Notes: generated from the letters alone by a model not told the origin. Positions 1-12,930 are shown, numbered from the stretch's first letter. The stretch: DNA of 64,000 bases from Avena insularis (GCA_023614405.1 CM042685.1:91502684-91566683); one strand, 5' to 3'. Program-made: numbers and translations.

Positions 1-1784
1 TGTTAGAGATGATGTTAGATCATCTATAGGACCCTTGTGTGTGATGATTGCAAGTAGTTAAGTATAGTTTGGTGATTGTGTACCTCGTATTTATTTATAG
101 ACGCTAGTACCGACCAAGTACGAGGAGGAAGGAGGATACTACGAAGAAGAAGCCGAGGAGAACTTCAACCACTGCTTTGCACAAGGCAAGCCAATACTTG
201 CAAGCTATTAACCTTGCAAGCTAACACTTGCAATTTAGCAAGCTTATACTGATATTGTGCAAGCTTTATTAACTAAGTGGACCAATACAAGCTAACCCTT
301 GCAAGACACCCTACTGATGCCACAACCCACTACTTGTTACTCTGCCCACTATATGCCTTAAGCATATATGATCCAACCCACTTGACCAACCAATCCTAGT
401 TTTTACTTACAAGCTTTATACTTTATTTCTTTATCAAAGCTATTCCTTAGAGTTTACTTAAGTGAATTATAGATACTAGAAAGATATCTGAAAGTTGCAT
501 AAAGAGCATAAAATTTGGCCTAAGCTAGATAATCTTGATGTTATCTTAAGGCATGAGATTGAACTTAGTTAGAACTCCACTAGTTTACCACCCCTCATTA
601 TTGCTTACCCCCACCTATAGATACTAGTGCTAAGCATAAAACTTGATCAACTTTAGATGGGAATACTAGGTGAAAAAATGGTTGTGAAAACCTTGGAATG
701 ATGGATCATTCTATTGAAATGTTTTAGACATGTGTTTCCGAACACTTGATGATTTTGGTGATCAAAATGTTGAGGCATGAGCCTTAGCCCTTTATAAAAC
801 TGATGGTTGTCTGGATGCGATACCATTCCAATTTTATCGTACAACCAAAATACCCGAAGATTGGATAGGGCTTGACTAGAAACTTATATACCTTAGTATT
901 AGTTCCCTCACGGCCAAGGTCTGAGCTGAGGCTACCTTGTGAAGATTGTCCACCTGTGCAGTACCCAAGATGACAGTTGGTCATGGTTGGGAGGCCAAAC
1001 TCACAGGAGAGGTGCTTATACTAGGGCGTGTAATCGAAAGGTTAGGATTGATTATCCGCATACTGAGTATGGTGAATTCAGGATTTGTTCCTGATGAATG
1101 TATCGAATGTTGTGGTGAAAGTGTACAATATCTGCAGAGTGTCAAACTATTCGAATAGCCGCGTCCGCGGTTATGGACAGTTGGAGTGGCCATACTGTTC
1201 TCCCGTCAGACTTTTCAAAATGACTTGTGAAATGATTTGAAACTTTGACTTGACCACAACAGAGTTGTGATATGAAATACAAGTTCCCACTTAGGAGTTA
1301 TATAATTGTGACGAGCATTCGTTGCTTCTAAACTTAGTAGAGATAAATCTGGCTTTTGCAAAACAACCCTAGAGCTAGTGTCCTATTATCCAAAAACCCC
1401 TTTTCCTATTAGTATTAGTTTGCGAGTACTTAAAGAGTACTCATGGCTTTGTCCCTGGCTATTCCCATGGCCAGACTATGAAGAGGAGTAACTGGAGGAT
1501 GGACCCCAGGAAGGTTACGACAACTAGGATCATCTCCCATCGTCACATTGCTCTGTGACCCCAAGATGGAGCCGCCACGCTACCGTTATTATTACGTATT
1601 CCGCTGCTTGATGTTGTATTAAGAACTGGATCATGAGATCCCTATTTGTGTAAGAACTTATGTATCGTTTGTAATGGATGATGTACTATGGTATCCAATT
1701 ATGTTATGTCTCGCAAAAATGGTAATCCTGGGATTGTGATGTATGGCATAACAGGCACTAGGATTAAAAATCTGGGTGTTGACA
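1..1784 (+). mobile_element. 3' part of a long LTR (same family as the solo LTR at 50496-54448)
   Basis: The whole stretch aligns by eye with about 52790-54448, including the block at 968-1193 that matches 53651-53872 with scattered substitutions and small indels. Both copies end in GGGTGTTGACA, here at 1774-1784. No primer-binding site follows 1784, so this is a 3' LTR or solo LTR rather than a 5' LTR. The left part lies outside the window. Short reading frames in both directions are not conserved between the two copies and look non-coding. It seems to have landed in the reverse LTR that continues at 1785. Family relationship is seen directly; assignment to Gypsy is inference from LTR style and length. 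Confidence 0.8.
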
Positions 1785-4700
1785 TGCACTATAGCTACTG
1801 CCAGAGACCATAGGTCGTAGGCAATGCAAGTTTTCATAAACATTTCTTCAAAGGTTGCTTTTATTCTGAAAAGCTATGTCTGTCAGCCTTCACGGGTTTA
1901 CCAGAACCTTCATGGGGTTCCTTACCCGCCGCGTTCGCAGCTCCTTCCCGGAACAGGGAGTAACAAGTTATAGTTCTTACACTCTGCAGAGGTGTGTCAC
2001 TTTACCCATGAGAGATCTTAGCTTTGTTGCACATCCGGTCCGCGAACCCGTTCACACTTCCTTGGTGTGAGGCCCGGACTAAGACCCAAGCCAATCACTG
2101 CCTTCTCCGCGACCCCGCATGTCTCCTTGGTATACGCCAGCCCACCTATTGAATTACGGCAATGGCGACAGATCGCCAGATTCGAGATGCCGGAACTATC
2201 GTGGGATGTTGAGGGATCCCACCCATATGTTGCATATCCTCTACGAATTACCATAAATAATATGCACGCTACGAGTGATAACAGCCACGACCCGCACATC
2301 CAGCTCCATGTGAGAGGGAAAAGATACAGCTGACTTCTTCGTCCCATTCCAAATCTCATGGTCAACGCGTAATATACGGTGCAAGAATCACTGGCGACAT
2401 TGGTTGTTAAGTTCTAGATAATATGTTCCTTTACCACCGGAACTCTTATAGTAGGTTATTACCTCCAAGTAAATAACCTATAATCACATTATCATGAAAA
2501 TAGTGTTTTCTTTCCTTTTTCAAATGCAGGTGATGACAACACTGGATTTGTAAAATACTTTACAGAAAATAATCAAAGGACATGAGCAAGTGTGAACTTG
2601 CCTTTTGTGATTGCAAGATTATGCACTCACGGTCTTCAAGACAATATAAGATCCAATAGTTGAAATCTGCATCATTGGTCTGGTAAGGACTAATGTTTAA
2701 AGAAGCAAGATGCTTTTATGCATAAGTAATGTAATGCAAGTTGATAAACGTGAATCCCAAGAATAACGTTTTTCTAGGGTTTGGATACTGGAAAGGGTTT
2801 CCTTGGAATGTGTTGCCCTTTTAGATTAATTTTCATACATGTGCTTCTTATTAAGGCTTGTGAGTGTGTGAAAAACAACATGTATTTATACAACAATAAA
2901 GTACATAATATGGAATGCTACTCAAGGTTGCTTACATCTTAATTGTTTATCTTCAAGTTTTACTTTACAAGTAATGTCACTTATAAAGAATTTAAGTATT
3001 AACAATATTATTATACAAGTAAAGTATAAAGTAAGGTGTTTACTATTAATTGTCATATGTTGATTGAAGTGGAAAAATGAATAACTTTTGAAGAAAATCT
3101 TACTCAACTAAGCAGAAGCATTTAAGCTTTTAAGTTAATCTTATGAGGTGTTCTTTCTAGTTATAGTCTTTAAGTCAGAAAGAATTGCCTTTACTGGAAT
3201 AATGAAATTAGTAGTATTTGAGACTTATCTATCTTGGGTTTTAACTGGGTTGGTTTGGTATTAAGATGCTTTATAACTTAATTATAACAGACCAAAGTTA
3301 ACTATAAAGCATATAATAAAGTCTTTAGCATTATACTTAAAGCTTGGTAACTATAAGTAACTTTAAGAATGTAGATAGACTTAGGGTGTATTACTTATGA
3401 TACTTGTATCTTGTTCACTTTATATTGTTTCCTTAGAGTTACTTAAGAATGGCATTACTTTTAGTTGGTAATGTTTTATTTTCATTATAAATGTATAAAG
3501 GGATTGATCTCCTTACAAGGGTGTGGTTAGGGTTTGTGAATAAGTAAATCATATTATGTAGTACTTATGAACTCATTTATAGTGTTTTGATTTGTTTATA
3601 AACTTGTGGTTAAAGTAAAGGAATAGGTTTTATTTCTTTATAAATTATTCTTAGGGATTTTATATTAGATAAGAATTCTTTTATAAAATAATTTATACTT
3701 ATGGTTGAAGGATCATTCAATAAGATTGCATTTAAATGGTGTTAGATCATTTTGACCTCATAATGTTAGTATTTAAGATTAATACTATTTATTACATTTA
3801 ATTGGTTAATTTAAGAAATATTAAGAAATTTTATTTGTCATTTTATGAATTATTAACTAAAGAAATAGGTTTGAATTCAAGTTATGAAAGTGTTTAACTT
3901 TTTATTTAACTCAAAGGTGGAATACCACAGTTTTAACATGTAGGTATTATTTTTGTGATCATTTTGGTATATTACATTTATTTTTGTGATTTATAAATAA
4001 TAAGATATGATATTAATAAGGTTTATTACTTTATAGATACTTAATAATTCAAAAATATTTAATTAAGTGAAATAATAATGTATAATTATAATTTTAAAGT
4101 ATAATTCTTATTTTTCTAAGATTTGTAGTATTTTATTTATATTTTTCACATTTACCATTATTAAAATATTAATTATCAAAGTTTTGTTACTTATAAAACC
4201 TTTATTAAATAATATTTATTTAAATAATCATCATAATAATTTTTAATAATAGTTTTAAGTTGTAGATTTTATTTTTTCTAAACATTTTTATATATTATAT
4301 GTATTTTTCTGATTTATAAAACAAGAGTTATTGATTTTATAAGATTGAATCATTTTATGAATTTCTTTAATTAAATAACTAAATGTGTTTATTAGGTAAT
4401 GTGATGTCAGCATGAAACGAAGGGTTTTTCTCACCAGAGCCTATTCTACCCCCAGTCACTGACTGGTGGGGCCTTAGCCATGTCATTTCTATTAGTTTTA
4501 ATTTATTACAGAAATCTTATCATAATTTTTAAAATAATAAAGTAAAAATAAGAATATGACATTAGCGTGATGTCACGCTGACATCAATCCAGGATCATCC
4601 TTAGATCATGCTTGGATTCACGAATCGGCTGCGTGCGCGGGGCTGTGCTTGGGCTTAACGGAAAGAGGGCGTCGCGGGGTGCATTATACTGGCGGCGCTG

Positions 4701-7646
4701 CCTTGGAATGGTCACCGGTGACGGTGGTGCAACGACGGCGAGCGGCGGCGGCGTCGGTCTCACGTGGGGAGAAAGATTCAGAGCGAGAGAGAGAAAAGGG
4801 GGAGGTCCCTAAGGACCAGGGACTCACCACGAGGCGGATGGAAGGGTCGTTGAGGAACGAGGTGGCCGGAATCGATAGCGAGCGCGTCGGCCGGAGGAGG
4901 GGAACGAGTTTTCGATTGCGACAGTGGAGTCCTTGCTCGCTTGCACGCTTCGGGGCAATCAGCGTAGACGAACGAGACAGAGCTTCCTAACATCACGACG
5001 AGGTCTGGGACGGCCGGAGACGACGGGGACAGAGGGGTCCGACGAGCTAGGTTTCCGGCTCAGAGAGGAATTGGGGAAAGATGAGTAGATAGGCTTCGTC
5101 TCTGCGCAGGAGGGGTTCTTGTAGACGATGTATAGGATGGTAGCGCGGATCTCCTCACAGCGGGCATCACAGCGACGGCGGACGGCTCTGGCGGTGCCAC
5201 GCAGCTGCTTCGCCGGCGTGCTTGCTGGCGAGAGGAATAAGAAAAGGAAAAGAGGGCGAAGGGGTACGCGGCCGTTTTTGGGCCGGAGTGGGCTGCTGCG
5301 GAGCGAGCGGAGAGGATTGGCTGTGACCTGCGGGCGTCGGATAGAGAGAAGAGGAAATGGGCCGTGGGCCAGATTTGGTGTGTCCTCTGTTTTTTCCTGG
5401 TTTTATTCCTTTTTCATTTCCTGTTTTGTTTTCAGGTTTGTATTTTATATTTGGTTTGAACTTTTATTTTTGGAATTTTATTTGCTGAATACTTGCAGCA
5501 ACAATAAAGCTATTAAGAATCCATTGGTGAACTTTTATTTTGTATTGTGATATTTTCTTTATTTCCTTTATATATATTCTTTTCTATAACATTGTTTTCA
5601 CTTTTATTTGGAGTAATTAAGTTTGAAAATGTTTAATAATATTTGTAGGGTTTATTTATATGTATTTAATCACATAGTATAGGGTAGAATGGTTTATAAT
5701 ATTGGATCCCCACTTATTCCATGCTCATATGGGATGAGTGGTTAGAGAAATGAATTAAAGACTTTGTCTAATGATTATAGATAGAATCTTTATGAGATGT
5801 TGATGAGAAAACTTATTAATAAGTGTAGAGTTCTGAATTGTAATTACTCACCCTAGGGTTTAAGGTACTTATTATACTTATTTTCTTTTGTTGATGTGAA
5901 TAAAGATTAATGATTATGCACATTGTCTTTATGTTTGTGATCTTTAATAACAACACCATTCAAAGTAAAGTAGTGGATTTGTTTTCTAGGATAATTTATG
6001 AGAAAGATTTGATAAAGTTAATTCTTAAGAACATATGATAATGATGATTGAAAATGACAAAGATGTGCTCAGGTGATTTCATATAGTAAATATTTTTATG
6101 AAGCTTTGTGTAAATAAGATGATAGATCAATTAGATGAAATGGATAATATGTCTGGTAAGGATCTAGGGTCTAGTGTTTACCAAGAATTCCTATATTCCA
6201 TCCTTCATAATTCTGGACTTCTAATTGAGGAATTCCTTTCCTAGATATATTACTTCTCTAAATCCATCATCATGTGTTAACATGATGAGCTTTGCTTCAC
6301 AAGAATATTCTTATCCACCTTTATTCTCCTAACACCTCTTGTAATTCCAATGAGCTTGATTCTAAAGCATTTCCTAATCTTCTCATACTCTTCCTTAATA
6401 ATCCTTCACTAATATCACTTTAATAGATGTATTCATCAAATCCTACTTCACTTCAAGTGCTTAGTATTTCCAGAGAGGAAACTACTACTTCTATAATCCA
6501 ATGTTACTCTAGCATCACCTTATTCATACTATCTTGTCTCTACTTGACTCCCATGTCTAACATTCCAACATCACATTATATTAATGTGACTTGTAATGAC
6601 TACTCTAGGATAATATATCTATACTATGGTTCAATCATGTTTTATCCACCAATGTCACTATACTTGGTATAAGCATTTAATATTGGTGAGTAAGGCATGA
6701 TCATTATGATCCTTTGATCCTTTATGGTTCAGGTTTCCAGTTGGCTAATCAAGGCTTCTATCCATTCAACATTACAGTTGTATTGTAATTATCTTCTGTT
6801 TAGCTCTATTGGATTAAGAGATATAATTCATTGACTATACCTACTTGATCCATTAGGACTACTCCTGGTAACTATCTTTAGACTTCATTCTTGTAATCAT
6901 CTTTGTTACCATATTGATTTAATTCTCTTCCATCACTCCCATCCTATAGATGATATCTAAAACTAGCTTCACTATTTACCTCTTCTTACTTCTTTCTTTA
7001 TAAGTCTTAAGTGAATGCTATAATAAGAACAAGAGTTGATAGGTCAAGAATTGATAGGTTAAGAATTGGTGAATCAATAGTTGATTACTCATTATTGATG
7101 AACAACAAATATAAAGATAGGATTCAATAGAGATGATAAAGATTGATATGGAAAGAAAGATATATGGTGAATGATCTTAACTTTGGTTTCTTTCCAACTC
7201 AATCTCACTAGAGAGTTAAAGTTAGGTATTTCCATGATACTCATGGTACAAGTAGATGAGATTAAGGTATAGTTGTTACATTCTTATTATTTGTGTTATA
7301 TTTATAAGTTGGTATTCATGAGTGATTATAATGAATACTATGCTATGATCACCTAAGGATCAAATATAATTCATTAAGTAATGTATTAGGGTTTAATTTT
7401 ATTACATTTGATCTACCCTTAGATCAAATCATGTTTACCCAAAATAAGGTTTTAGCAAAGGTCATATTGAAACTTATCGCAGTCAACTTGATGATCTACT
7501 TCAATTCCATCAAGTTAAGAGAAGCTTCAATCACTCTGACAAGTTTTTATTTAAAAGCGCAAAAATTATTCAGATTTTCTATGCATAAATGCAATGCACA
7601 TATCTGTGTTCAGCTTATTTCTAAGCTCTAATGCTGGGATGTTACA
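1785..7646 (-). mobile_element. Long reverse-oriented LTR, left end cut by the neighbouring insertion
   Basis: The right edge reads GGGATGTTACA (7636-7646), the reverse complement of TGTAACATCCC, which also begins the LTRs at 48096 (reverse) and 50496 (forward). The layout matches those LTRs: an AT-rich body, one GC-rich island, and a segment near 1985-2060 similar in style to 42930-43290 of the other reverse LTR. No polymerase or gag domain is visible, which fits a pure LTR of at least 5.86 kb. The low-GC stretch at about 2400-4400 holds nothing else that I can recognise. The bases after 7646 (CTAAA) are the candidate target duplication, but the other side is not in the window. Confidence 0.65.
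4600..5420. other. GC-rich island inside the reverse LTR
   Basis: Composition switches abruptly from AT-rich to GC-rich near 4430-4600 and back near 5400. Overlapping open frames of 60-140 codons on both strands arise from the base composition, and none shows a recognisable domain. Similar islands sit at about 45100-45850 in the reverse LTR at 42209-48096 and at about 51080-52200 in the solo LTR, next to TATA boxes there. By analogy this is the transcribed leader part of the LTR. No convincing TATA box was found here. Confidence 0.5.
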
Positions 7647-7686
7647 CTAAAAGCATCAACTCGAATCCAGCGATGTTTATCCGACT

Positions 7687-9561
7687 TTATGCTTGGGGGA
7701 TTGAGGATATGATAATAAATGCAAATAAGAATTGGAAACTTACAATATGTTCCAGGTGCATCTTTTCAAATCCGAGTTTTGTGCTGTGAAACACCTTCTC
7801 AGTATGGGTGAGGGACGGAACATCCGTCGCTGGAATTTCGCTGGATGCGATTTTAGCATCCCGGACCAAAATTTGGTCCATAAAGCTAACCAGCTTGAAG
7901 TCCTCCTCTTCTTGGCTCGCTGCCTCTAGAGTAAAGGTTTGCTTCTCAAGACTGGATTGGGCCAGCCTGATAATCTCTTCCTTCTCTTTCCTCTTGAGGC
8001 CAGGGACAGCAGAGTCAACCACCTTATCTACCGTTCATGTGGTCATTACCATGGGATCATTACCCTTTATGGGTTCACCCTTGTTAGTTGCCTGGTCATC
8101 CAACGGTTACCAGGGCTTTCGAGATCTTGCCAGCATCAGGGAATGCAGAAGCTCCCTGCACCGACGGAGTAGTGGATGGAGTCGACGACGGCACAACAGG
8201 GGAGATAACAAGCTTCTGCTGACGCATCTACTTGCCCGGCTTGTTGTCAAGCTTTATCTTGCTCTTCAACACTGATTTAGATCTAGAACACAAAACCCTA
8301 AAATTTAGGTGTGCATTGGAAAGAAATAAAGGTACAGGAGTACTAAAATGAAAGGTTAGGTGCTTACTTTTTAACTACTGGTAGCACTTGGCTACAAGCA
8401 GCAACAACTTCCTTTGTCTTGCGCTTCTTTGAGGCAGGGGCAACAACTTCTTGCACCTCATCATCCTCCATCGCCTCCGGGTCATCTGAAGCATAGCCCT
8501 CTAGTGGAGCTAGCTCGGACTCGGAGAGTTTCTCGAGATGACAAAGTCGAAAAGCATCGATGAAAATAGAGTCAGAGAAAGAACCGAAAAGAACGATGAA
8601 ATGCAAAAGAAGAGTCGAAATATTTACCGGAGTCAGAGGACGGTTGGTCCTGTAGATCTTCAGGGAAACTTCCGGAACTTTCCGTTCCACTCTTTCCTTG
8701 ATCAAATATTGCATGAGGGTCTTGTAGTGCTTCAGCGCGAGCCGTCTAGAACTGACCCTCATCTTGTCCTTCTTGTCACTCGTAATCTGCTGCATGAGGC
8801 AGTCTCCGTGATGCTGGAGAGGCTGAATCCGGCGCTCCAGCCAGTAGTGGATCAAGTCGGATCCATGGAGTCCCTCATGCTTCATCAAATACTCGATCCG
8901 CCTCTTAGCAAGGATAAAAATATCCGACAACTCCGGCGCCTCTGCGTCCCATGAATATTCGTGGGGAGCAGCGCCATTGACAAACGCTGGAAGGCCTTCC
9001 GCCTTTCCTGGAGCCGGAATATCCTTATGGTAGAAGAAAGTTCCGGCCCAGCGTTTGACGGATTCACTAGCGTTAATCCTAGGATAGATTCGATTTCTCC
9101 TAAGGACTAATCTAAGAGTGCCGGTGACATCAGGCATGCCGGCACTGATGGAATTCTTCCGGGTAACATAATAGTACCAGAAAATGGTGAGACTTGGCCT
9201 AATGCCAAGAAACCCCTTGCACAAAGCTGCATGAGCACTAAGCTCAAGCAGAGAGTTGGGAGGAAGATTATGGAGTTACACACCATAGTACTTGTGGACC
9301 TCGACGGAAGAAATCCAACGGTGGCAAGCTGAGGCCACGGTCGACATGAGTGCCGAACAGCACCCTCTCGCCGTCGAGTGGTGCGGGGATGGCGTGTCCT
9401 GAGGCGCTCCGCCACGCACTGGCGATGATGAACCCCTCATCCTCCATGACTTGGAGCTCCGCGTTGTCCATGGAACTGGGGATCCAAAGACCCCGCATTT
9501 ACTTCTCTTCCGCCACCGACGAACCCGCCGTTGCCGATCCTGAGGACGAGGCAGAAGCCAT
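7687..9561 (-). pseudogene. Antisense accessory ORF, 'putative gypsy type transposon' domain, decayed
   Basis: The reading starts at ATG 9559-9561 (MASASSSGSATAG). A TAA stop follows after 20 codons and the frame resumes at 9498. The stretch LSLPPLDFF (about 9310-9340) and CKGFLGIRPSLTIFWYYY (about 9170-9224, after a frameshift) matches the grass 'putative gypsy type transposon' domain, which has an LPLHxFF...CEAFLGI-like pattern. The main frame at 8364-9224 ends in an acidic region and a basic KKRKTK segment. Its apparent stop lies inside a candidate 85-nt intron, after which the frame continues into a lysine-rich segment and meets TAG. A last frame at 7687-8022 is glutamate/lysine-rich. Known proteins of this type have no proven function. 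At least two frameshifts and two stops make it a pseudogene. Confidence 0.7.
8283..8367 (-). other. Candidate 85-nt GT-AG intron in the antisense ORF
   Basis: On the minus strand the donor is AA|GTAAGC (8367 downwards) and the acceptor is TTCTAG (ending at 8283), preceded by a T-rich tract. Removing the interval keeps the frame, joins two lysine-rich coding ends and bypasses the TAA at 8364-8366. Length and T-richness are typical of plant introns. This is a sequence prediction without transcript support. Confidence 0.55.
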
Positions 9562-10123
9562 AGATCTTGGAGGAAGATGGGCTGGTGGGGGAAGGAGAGA
9601 TTTTTTTCTCAACGATGCATAGATGGGAACTGGTGCGGAGATCTTGAGGAGTACGAGGAAGCAATGAATGAATCGACGGAGAGGTGAATCTGAGAAGAAG
9701 GGTTTTCTCCTCTCTTTATTTGTCTCTGCATCAAGATTCGTGCGGTGAGACGCGCGATTATCGCCACGCATATAGGAGAAGGGGAGTTAGCTTCCTCACG
9801 ACTCTTCCACCCCTCGATTTTCATGCAGGCATTGAAACGGCGTTCTGTTATGTAAGGAATGGACCCACCAACGGTCGTGCTAATGGAAATCCTGTAAGTG
9901 ACAGGACCTGGCCTGTAAAGTTGTCAGTCAGCACGCCGCTGCAAAATCTGGCTTATGTTTCAAACCAAGCAGGGAAAAGACTAAGGTCAGAGCAAGATAT
10001 ATCCGACTCGATTGACTCGAACTCCTACATCAATGAAAGAAGGTTTCGGGAACCCTTTAAGATTCTTAAGACGAAGAAACCATCAAGCTAGACGATTTAT
10101 CCGACTTCAGATCTTGGAGACTT

Positions 10124-10134
10124 CCGGGGGCTAA
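10124..10134 (+). other. Polypurine tract of the Gypsy remnant
   Basis: A CCGGGGGCTAA run lies directly upstream of the LTR start TGTTGGGG. The position is that of the plus-strand primer and sets the orientation of the element as forward, opposite to the ORF it carries. Confidence 0.6.
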
Positions 10135-10648
10135 TGTTGGGGATATACTTTCCAGGTATACCCACAGGACTCACTGACCAGGGTGGCCCACTAACGGGTT
10201 AGAGCTTTGCTTCACGGGAGGCCCACTCAGAGAAATAGGAGGAGCCAGTTCCGGCTATGACACGTCCCAGAAGAGTTACCGACTAAGGCCTGTAGTATTA
10301 CTTTTAGTCCAAGTTATACGTAGTTACCGACTCTGTAATGTAGTCGAATAGGTCTCTCCCTGTAACCCTGGGCCTCGGTGACTATATAAACCGGACCTAT
10401 GGGAGCCTTTAGGGAAACCAATCAATCGTACACAACAATCAACTCGCACAGGCGAACCTCTCTTGTAATCCGCTGTAACATCCGGCTAACGCCGATATAT
10501 TACTAGGTTGCTAGCAGGAGTAGGATCTGATCACCGCAGTCGGATCTAAACCTGGGTAAACTTGTGCTCACCACTCCTGGAACATCCGAAGTCTCACACC
10601 CCATCCTTACAACGCCACTAGGACCCCCTATGGCGTACTTGTTGACAA
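10135..10648 (+). mobile_element. 3' LTR (514 bp) of the Gypsy remnant
   Basis: It starts TGTTGGGGATATAC and ends CTTGTTGACA, giving TG...CA termini. A TATA box, TATATAA, lies at 10384-10390 and is followed by a leader-like region. No primer-binding site follows, which fits a 3' LTR. The flanking ATCCG on the right cannot be matched on the left because the element is truncated. Confidence 0.65.
10384..10390 (+). promoter_or_regulatory. TATA box in the Gypsy LTR
   Basis: TATATAA sits about 250 bp into the 514-bp LTR in a GC-balanced context (GACTATATAAACCGG), a normal place for an LTR promoter. Confidence 0.55.
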
Positions 10649-12050
10649 TCCGACGACAACGAGATTTCTCAAAGGGCGGCAACAAGACCCAGACCTTGAA
10701 ATCTTGCTTCCACTATTCACTCTCTTCCTACTAGTAGTACCTCTCTCCGCCTTCGCACAAACCATTTTCTTCCACTGCTCCTCCCTTGATTCTTTACTTC
10801 TTCATCTAGTGATGTCACCAAATAACCTGTCTTGTCAGAAGAATAGCAAGATGGCGGTGGAGAAACCCCGCCGGCAGGGGGACCTACAGGCTCGGACAAA
10901 GAACAGGGACTAGAAATGGGTCGAGGGCTCCTCCTCGCGCATTTATCCGAAGTGCGGCTATCATCATGACCAAGAGTCTGGTTAGGTGTTTGTACTTCTG
11001 TTGATTCCTAGGTTGTCTTCTCCTACTATTGAACCGTCTTTCTACATCTTCCAGGGAAGGCGTCTTGAGTGTCAAATTTTCCACCCCACAGGTCGATATC
11101 ATTGACGTATATCTATCTCGTGTACGATGAAATCATGCCCGCTCCATGAAGTAAGTCATAGTGATAATCTCTACCAAAGTAGATGAATTCAACAGCCATA
11201 ACATCAAAATTCTACAAAAAAACTTCGAGCTCAACCTGGAGTATGATTTCCTCCGAGCAGATTTGGCTTTTCAAAAGAAGCTCGCACAATCTTATGAGCG
11301 TGACTCCTCAACCCTTCACACTAAGTGCAATAATTTGATGACGGAAGTCACCGAGCTCTGCAGCCAACTTCTACCATAGCGGAGGCCATTGAGGTCACGC
11401 CCCGCTAAGTAGGAAGGGATAAGCCATATCATGTTGGTCGTCGAGCTCATGACCATTGTGGAGGTCGTGCCTCCAAAGGGCGGCCAAAATATTGCAATCA
11501 CCGAATCTGAAACAGGGAAATATTTGGATTTGGAGTAGAAATTGGTAGTAAGGGAGAATCCCTCCACTTGCCCTCTTTTTTTGGTTTCAGATCCGTATTC
11601 GCATAATTAAATTGCACTTTTATTAACAATCGAATGCGCTTTGTTGAGATTTTTGTTAACGATAGTAGTACTAATTGGCTATGTAGTAGCCGACTCAATT
11701 ATTACTTCCATTCTTATTGTATTCATGGTAGGATGAGATGGTTGGCTAAGAATTATTGCATGCTCGGTTTAATGGATCCCACGTGCTGAGTCTAACTAGT
11801 GCATCCATTTGGTTTCAACTTGACTTCACTTTTTTCTTAGGTCAATCTATATGGTGCACATAGCTTATCATCATATTGCTTCATGCAAGATACGGGAGAG
11901 AGGGAAAATCATTTTTCTATTCCTCATGAGCAACTTTTCTTGCAGTTTGGGGATGCCCGACTCTAGTACTAAATCGTATATGCTTTAGGAGGAGGTGTCT
12001 ATCTATAAAATAAAATGCTCCATCAGCGTCAGCGACACCTAGCTTTGTTT
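10649..12050. other. Unassigned DNA with one heptad-rich short frame
   Basis: No terminal repeats or known domains were found. A 72-codon frame at 11161-11379 (+) is rich in leucine, glutamate and lysine in a coiled-coil-like pattern (for example RADLAFQKKLAQSYERD). It could be a fragment of a retrotransposon gag-like or accessory protein, but I do not recognise it and no flanking frame extends it. The rest shows nothing I can support. Confidence 0.3.
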
Positions 12051-12054
12051 GGAG

Positions 12055-12930
12055 TATTGTGGGTCATACGCACATCTATCCCTATAGATACCTAGGACGC
12101 CCCAAGATTTCTTGCATAGACATTTCCGCCAGAGCCTTCGCAGGTAAGCTATCCACTCTAGCCCGTTGATTTTGGATGGACAGACAAGATTTCTTGATGA
12201 TGAACTGTGTCTCCCTGGTTGTTACTATACTTTTTTAATTATTTACTAGTCTGATTTCATTAAAAGTCTGGTTATGACTTTAAAGTACAATATGTGTGAG
12301 ATGCGTTGATTAGCGAGAGTCGTCAGTGGACAGGGGCCTCGACCGCCCAAAAAAAGGTTTTGTCAGTTGTCACTGAACAAAAGAAATGGATCTTGTGCGC
12401 ACATGCATGAATGTTAGTAACTAGACTGTGATGTGAATAATGAATATACGGAGAGTACGAGTAATATGATCAACCCAATAGAATTCATATAATACACGAT
12501 GCATGTAACTCAGTAACCAATTACTATCATACATGTAATCACGATGTATGCTAGTTACATAGTATGTTTTTTAAGCTCCGTGCATTCACTCTTGAAAATG
12601 GAGTAACCAACTACTATCTTGCACGTAATCATGATATACTGACATAATAGCAATAACATGTGTTAGTACGTTTTTTTAAGCTGCATGCATTCACTCCTTA
12701 AAATAGAGTACACTAAAAGTTTGAACTCGTGGATCGCCAAAATAACCTGCCCCCGGCTAGCTCGATTAATAGTGTGCGACTACTATATTTTGGCCTACAC
12801 ATCTACCCCTATAGTCTACTCTAGAAAACCCAGCTATTGCTTGCATAGGCATCCATGCCAGAACCTTCGCAGGGAAGGTATCGGATCTGGCCCGTTGATT
12901 TTGGATGGACGGATAAGATTGCTAGATGGC
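12055..12930 (+). repeat. Dispersed direct duplication (about 12055-12195 and 12790-12930)
   Basis: Both copies carry the ordered blocks CACATCTA-CCCTATAG, TTGCATAG, CCAGAACCTTCGCAGG (or GAGCCTTCGCAGG) and CCCGTTGATTTTGGATGGAC, then a similar AAGATT end. They lie about 735 bp apart in the same orientation. The second copy is followed by sequence not found after the first. The source element is not recognised. Confidence 0.6.
12515..12715 (+). repeat. Two-copy tandem repeat of about 95-105 bp
   Basis: Each copy runs from AACTACTATC or ATTACTATC through GTAATCAYGAT, a run of T before AAGCT, and GCATTCACTC to a short 'AAAATGGAGTA' or 'AAAATAGAGTA' end. The units are adjacent and have diverged by substitutions and small indels. 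It lies between the two copies of the 12055/12790 duplication. Confidence 0.55.

Larger units (their letters stand above)
7647..10648 (+). mobile_element. 3' remnant of a Ty3/Gypsy element (Tat/Ogre-like layout)
   Basis: The remnant runs from an antisense accessory ORF (7687-9561), through a purine-rich tract at 10124-10134, to an LTR at 10135-10648. No gag, protease, reverse transcriptase or integrase is present, so the 5' part and second LTR are missing, cut at the reverse LTR end at 7646. Additional ORFs in antisense between pol and the 3' LTR are known from Tat/Ogre and Grande-type plant Gypsy elements. Lineage is inferred from that layout, not from pol. Confidence 0.6.

Noticed and set aside
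2018..2365. 115-codon minus-strand frame in the reverse LTR
   Set aside because: The opposite strand is open over the same stretch and the translation matches nothing known; it is LTR sequence.
4649..5550. 113- and 140-codon plus-strand frames
   Set aside because: They sit in the GC-rich island of the reverse LTR, overlap in different frames and show no domain.
10135..10648. 5' LTR of an element continuing to the right
   Set aside because: A purine tract lies directly upstream and no primer-binding site lies downstream of 10648.
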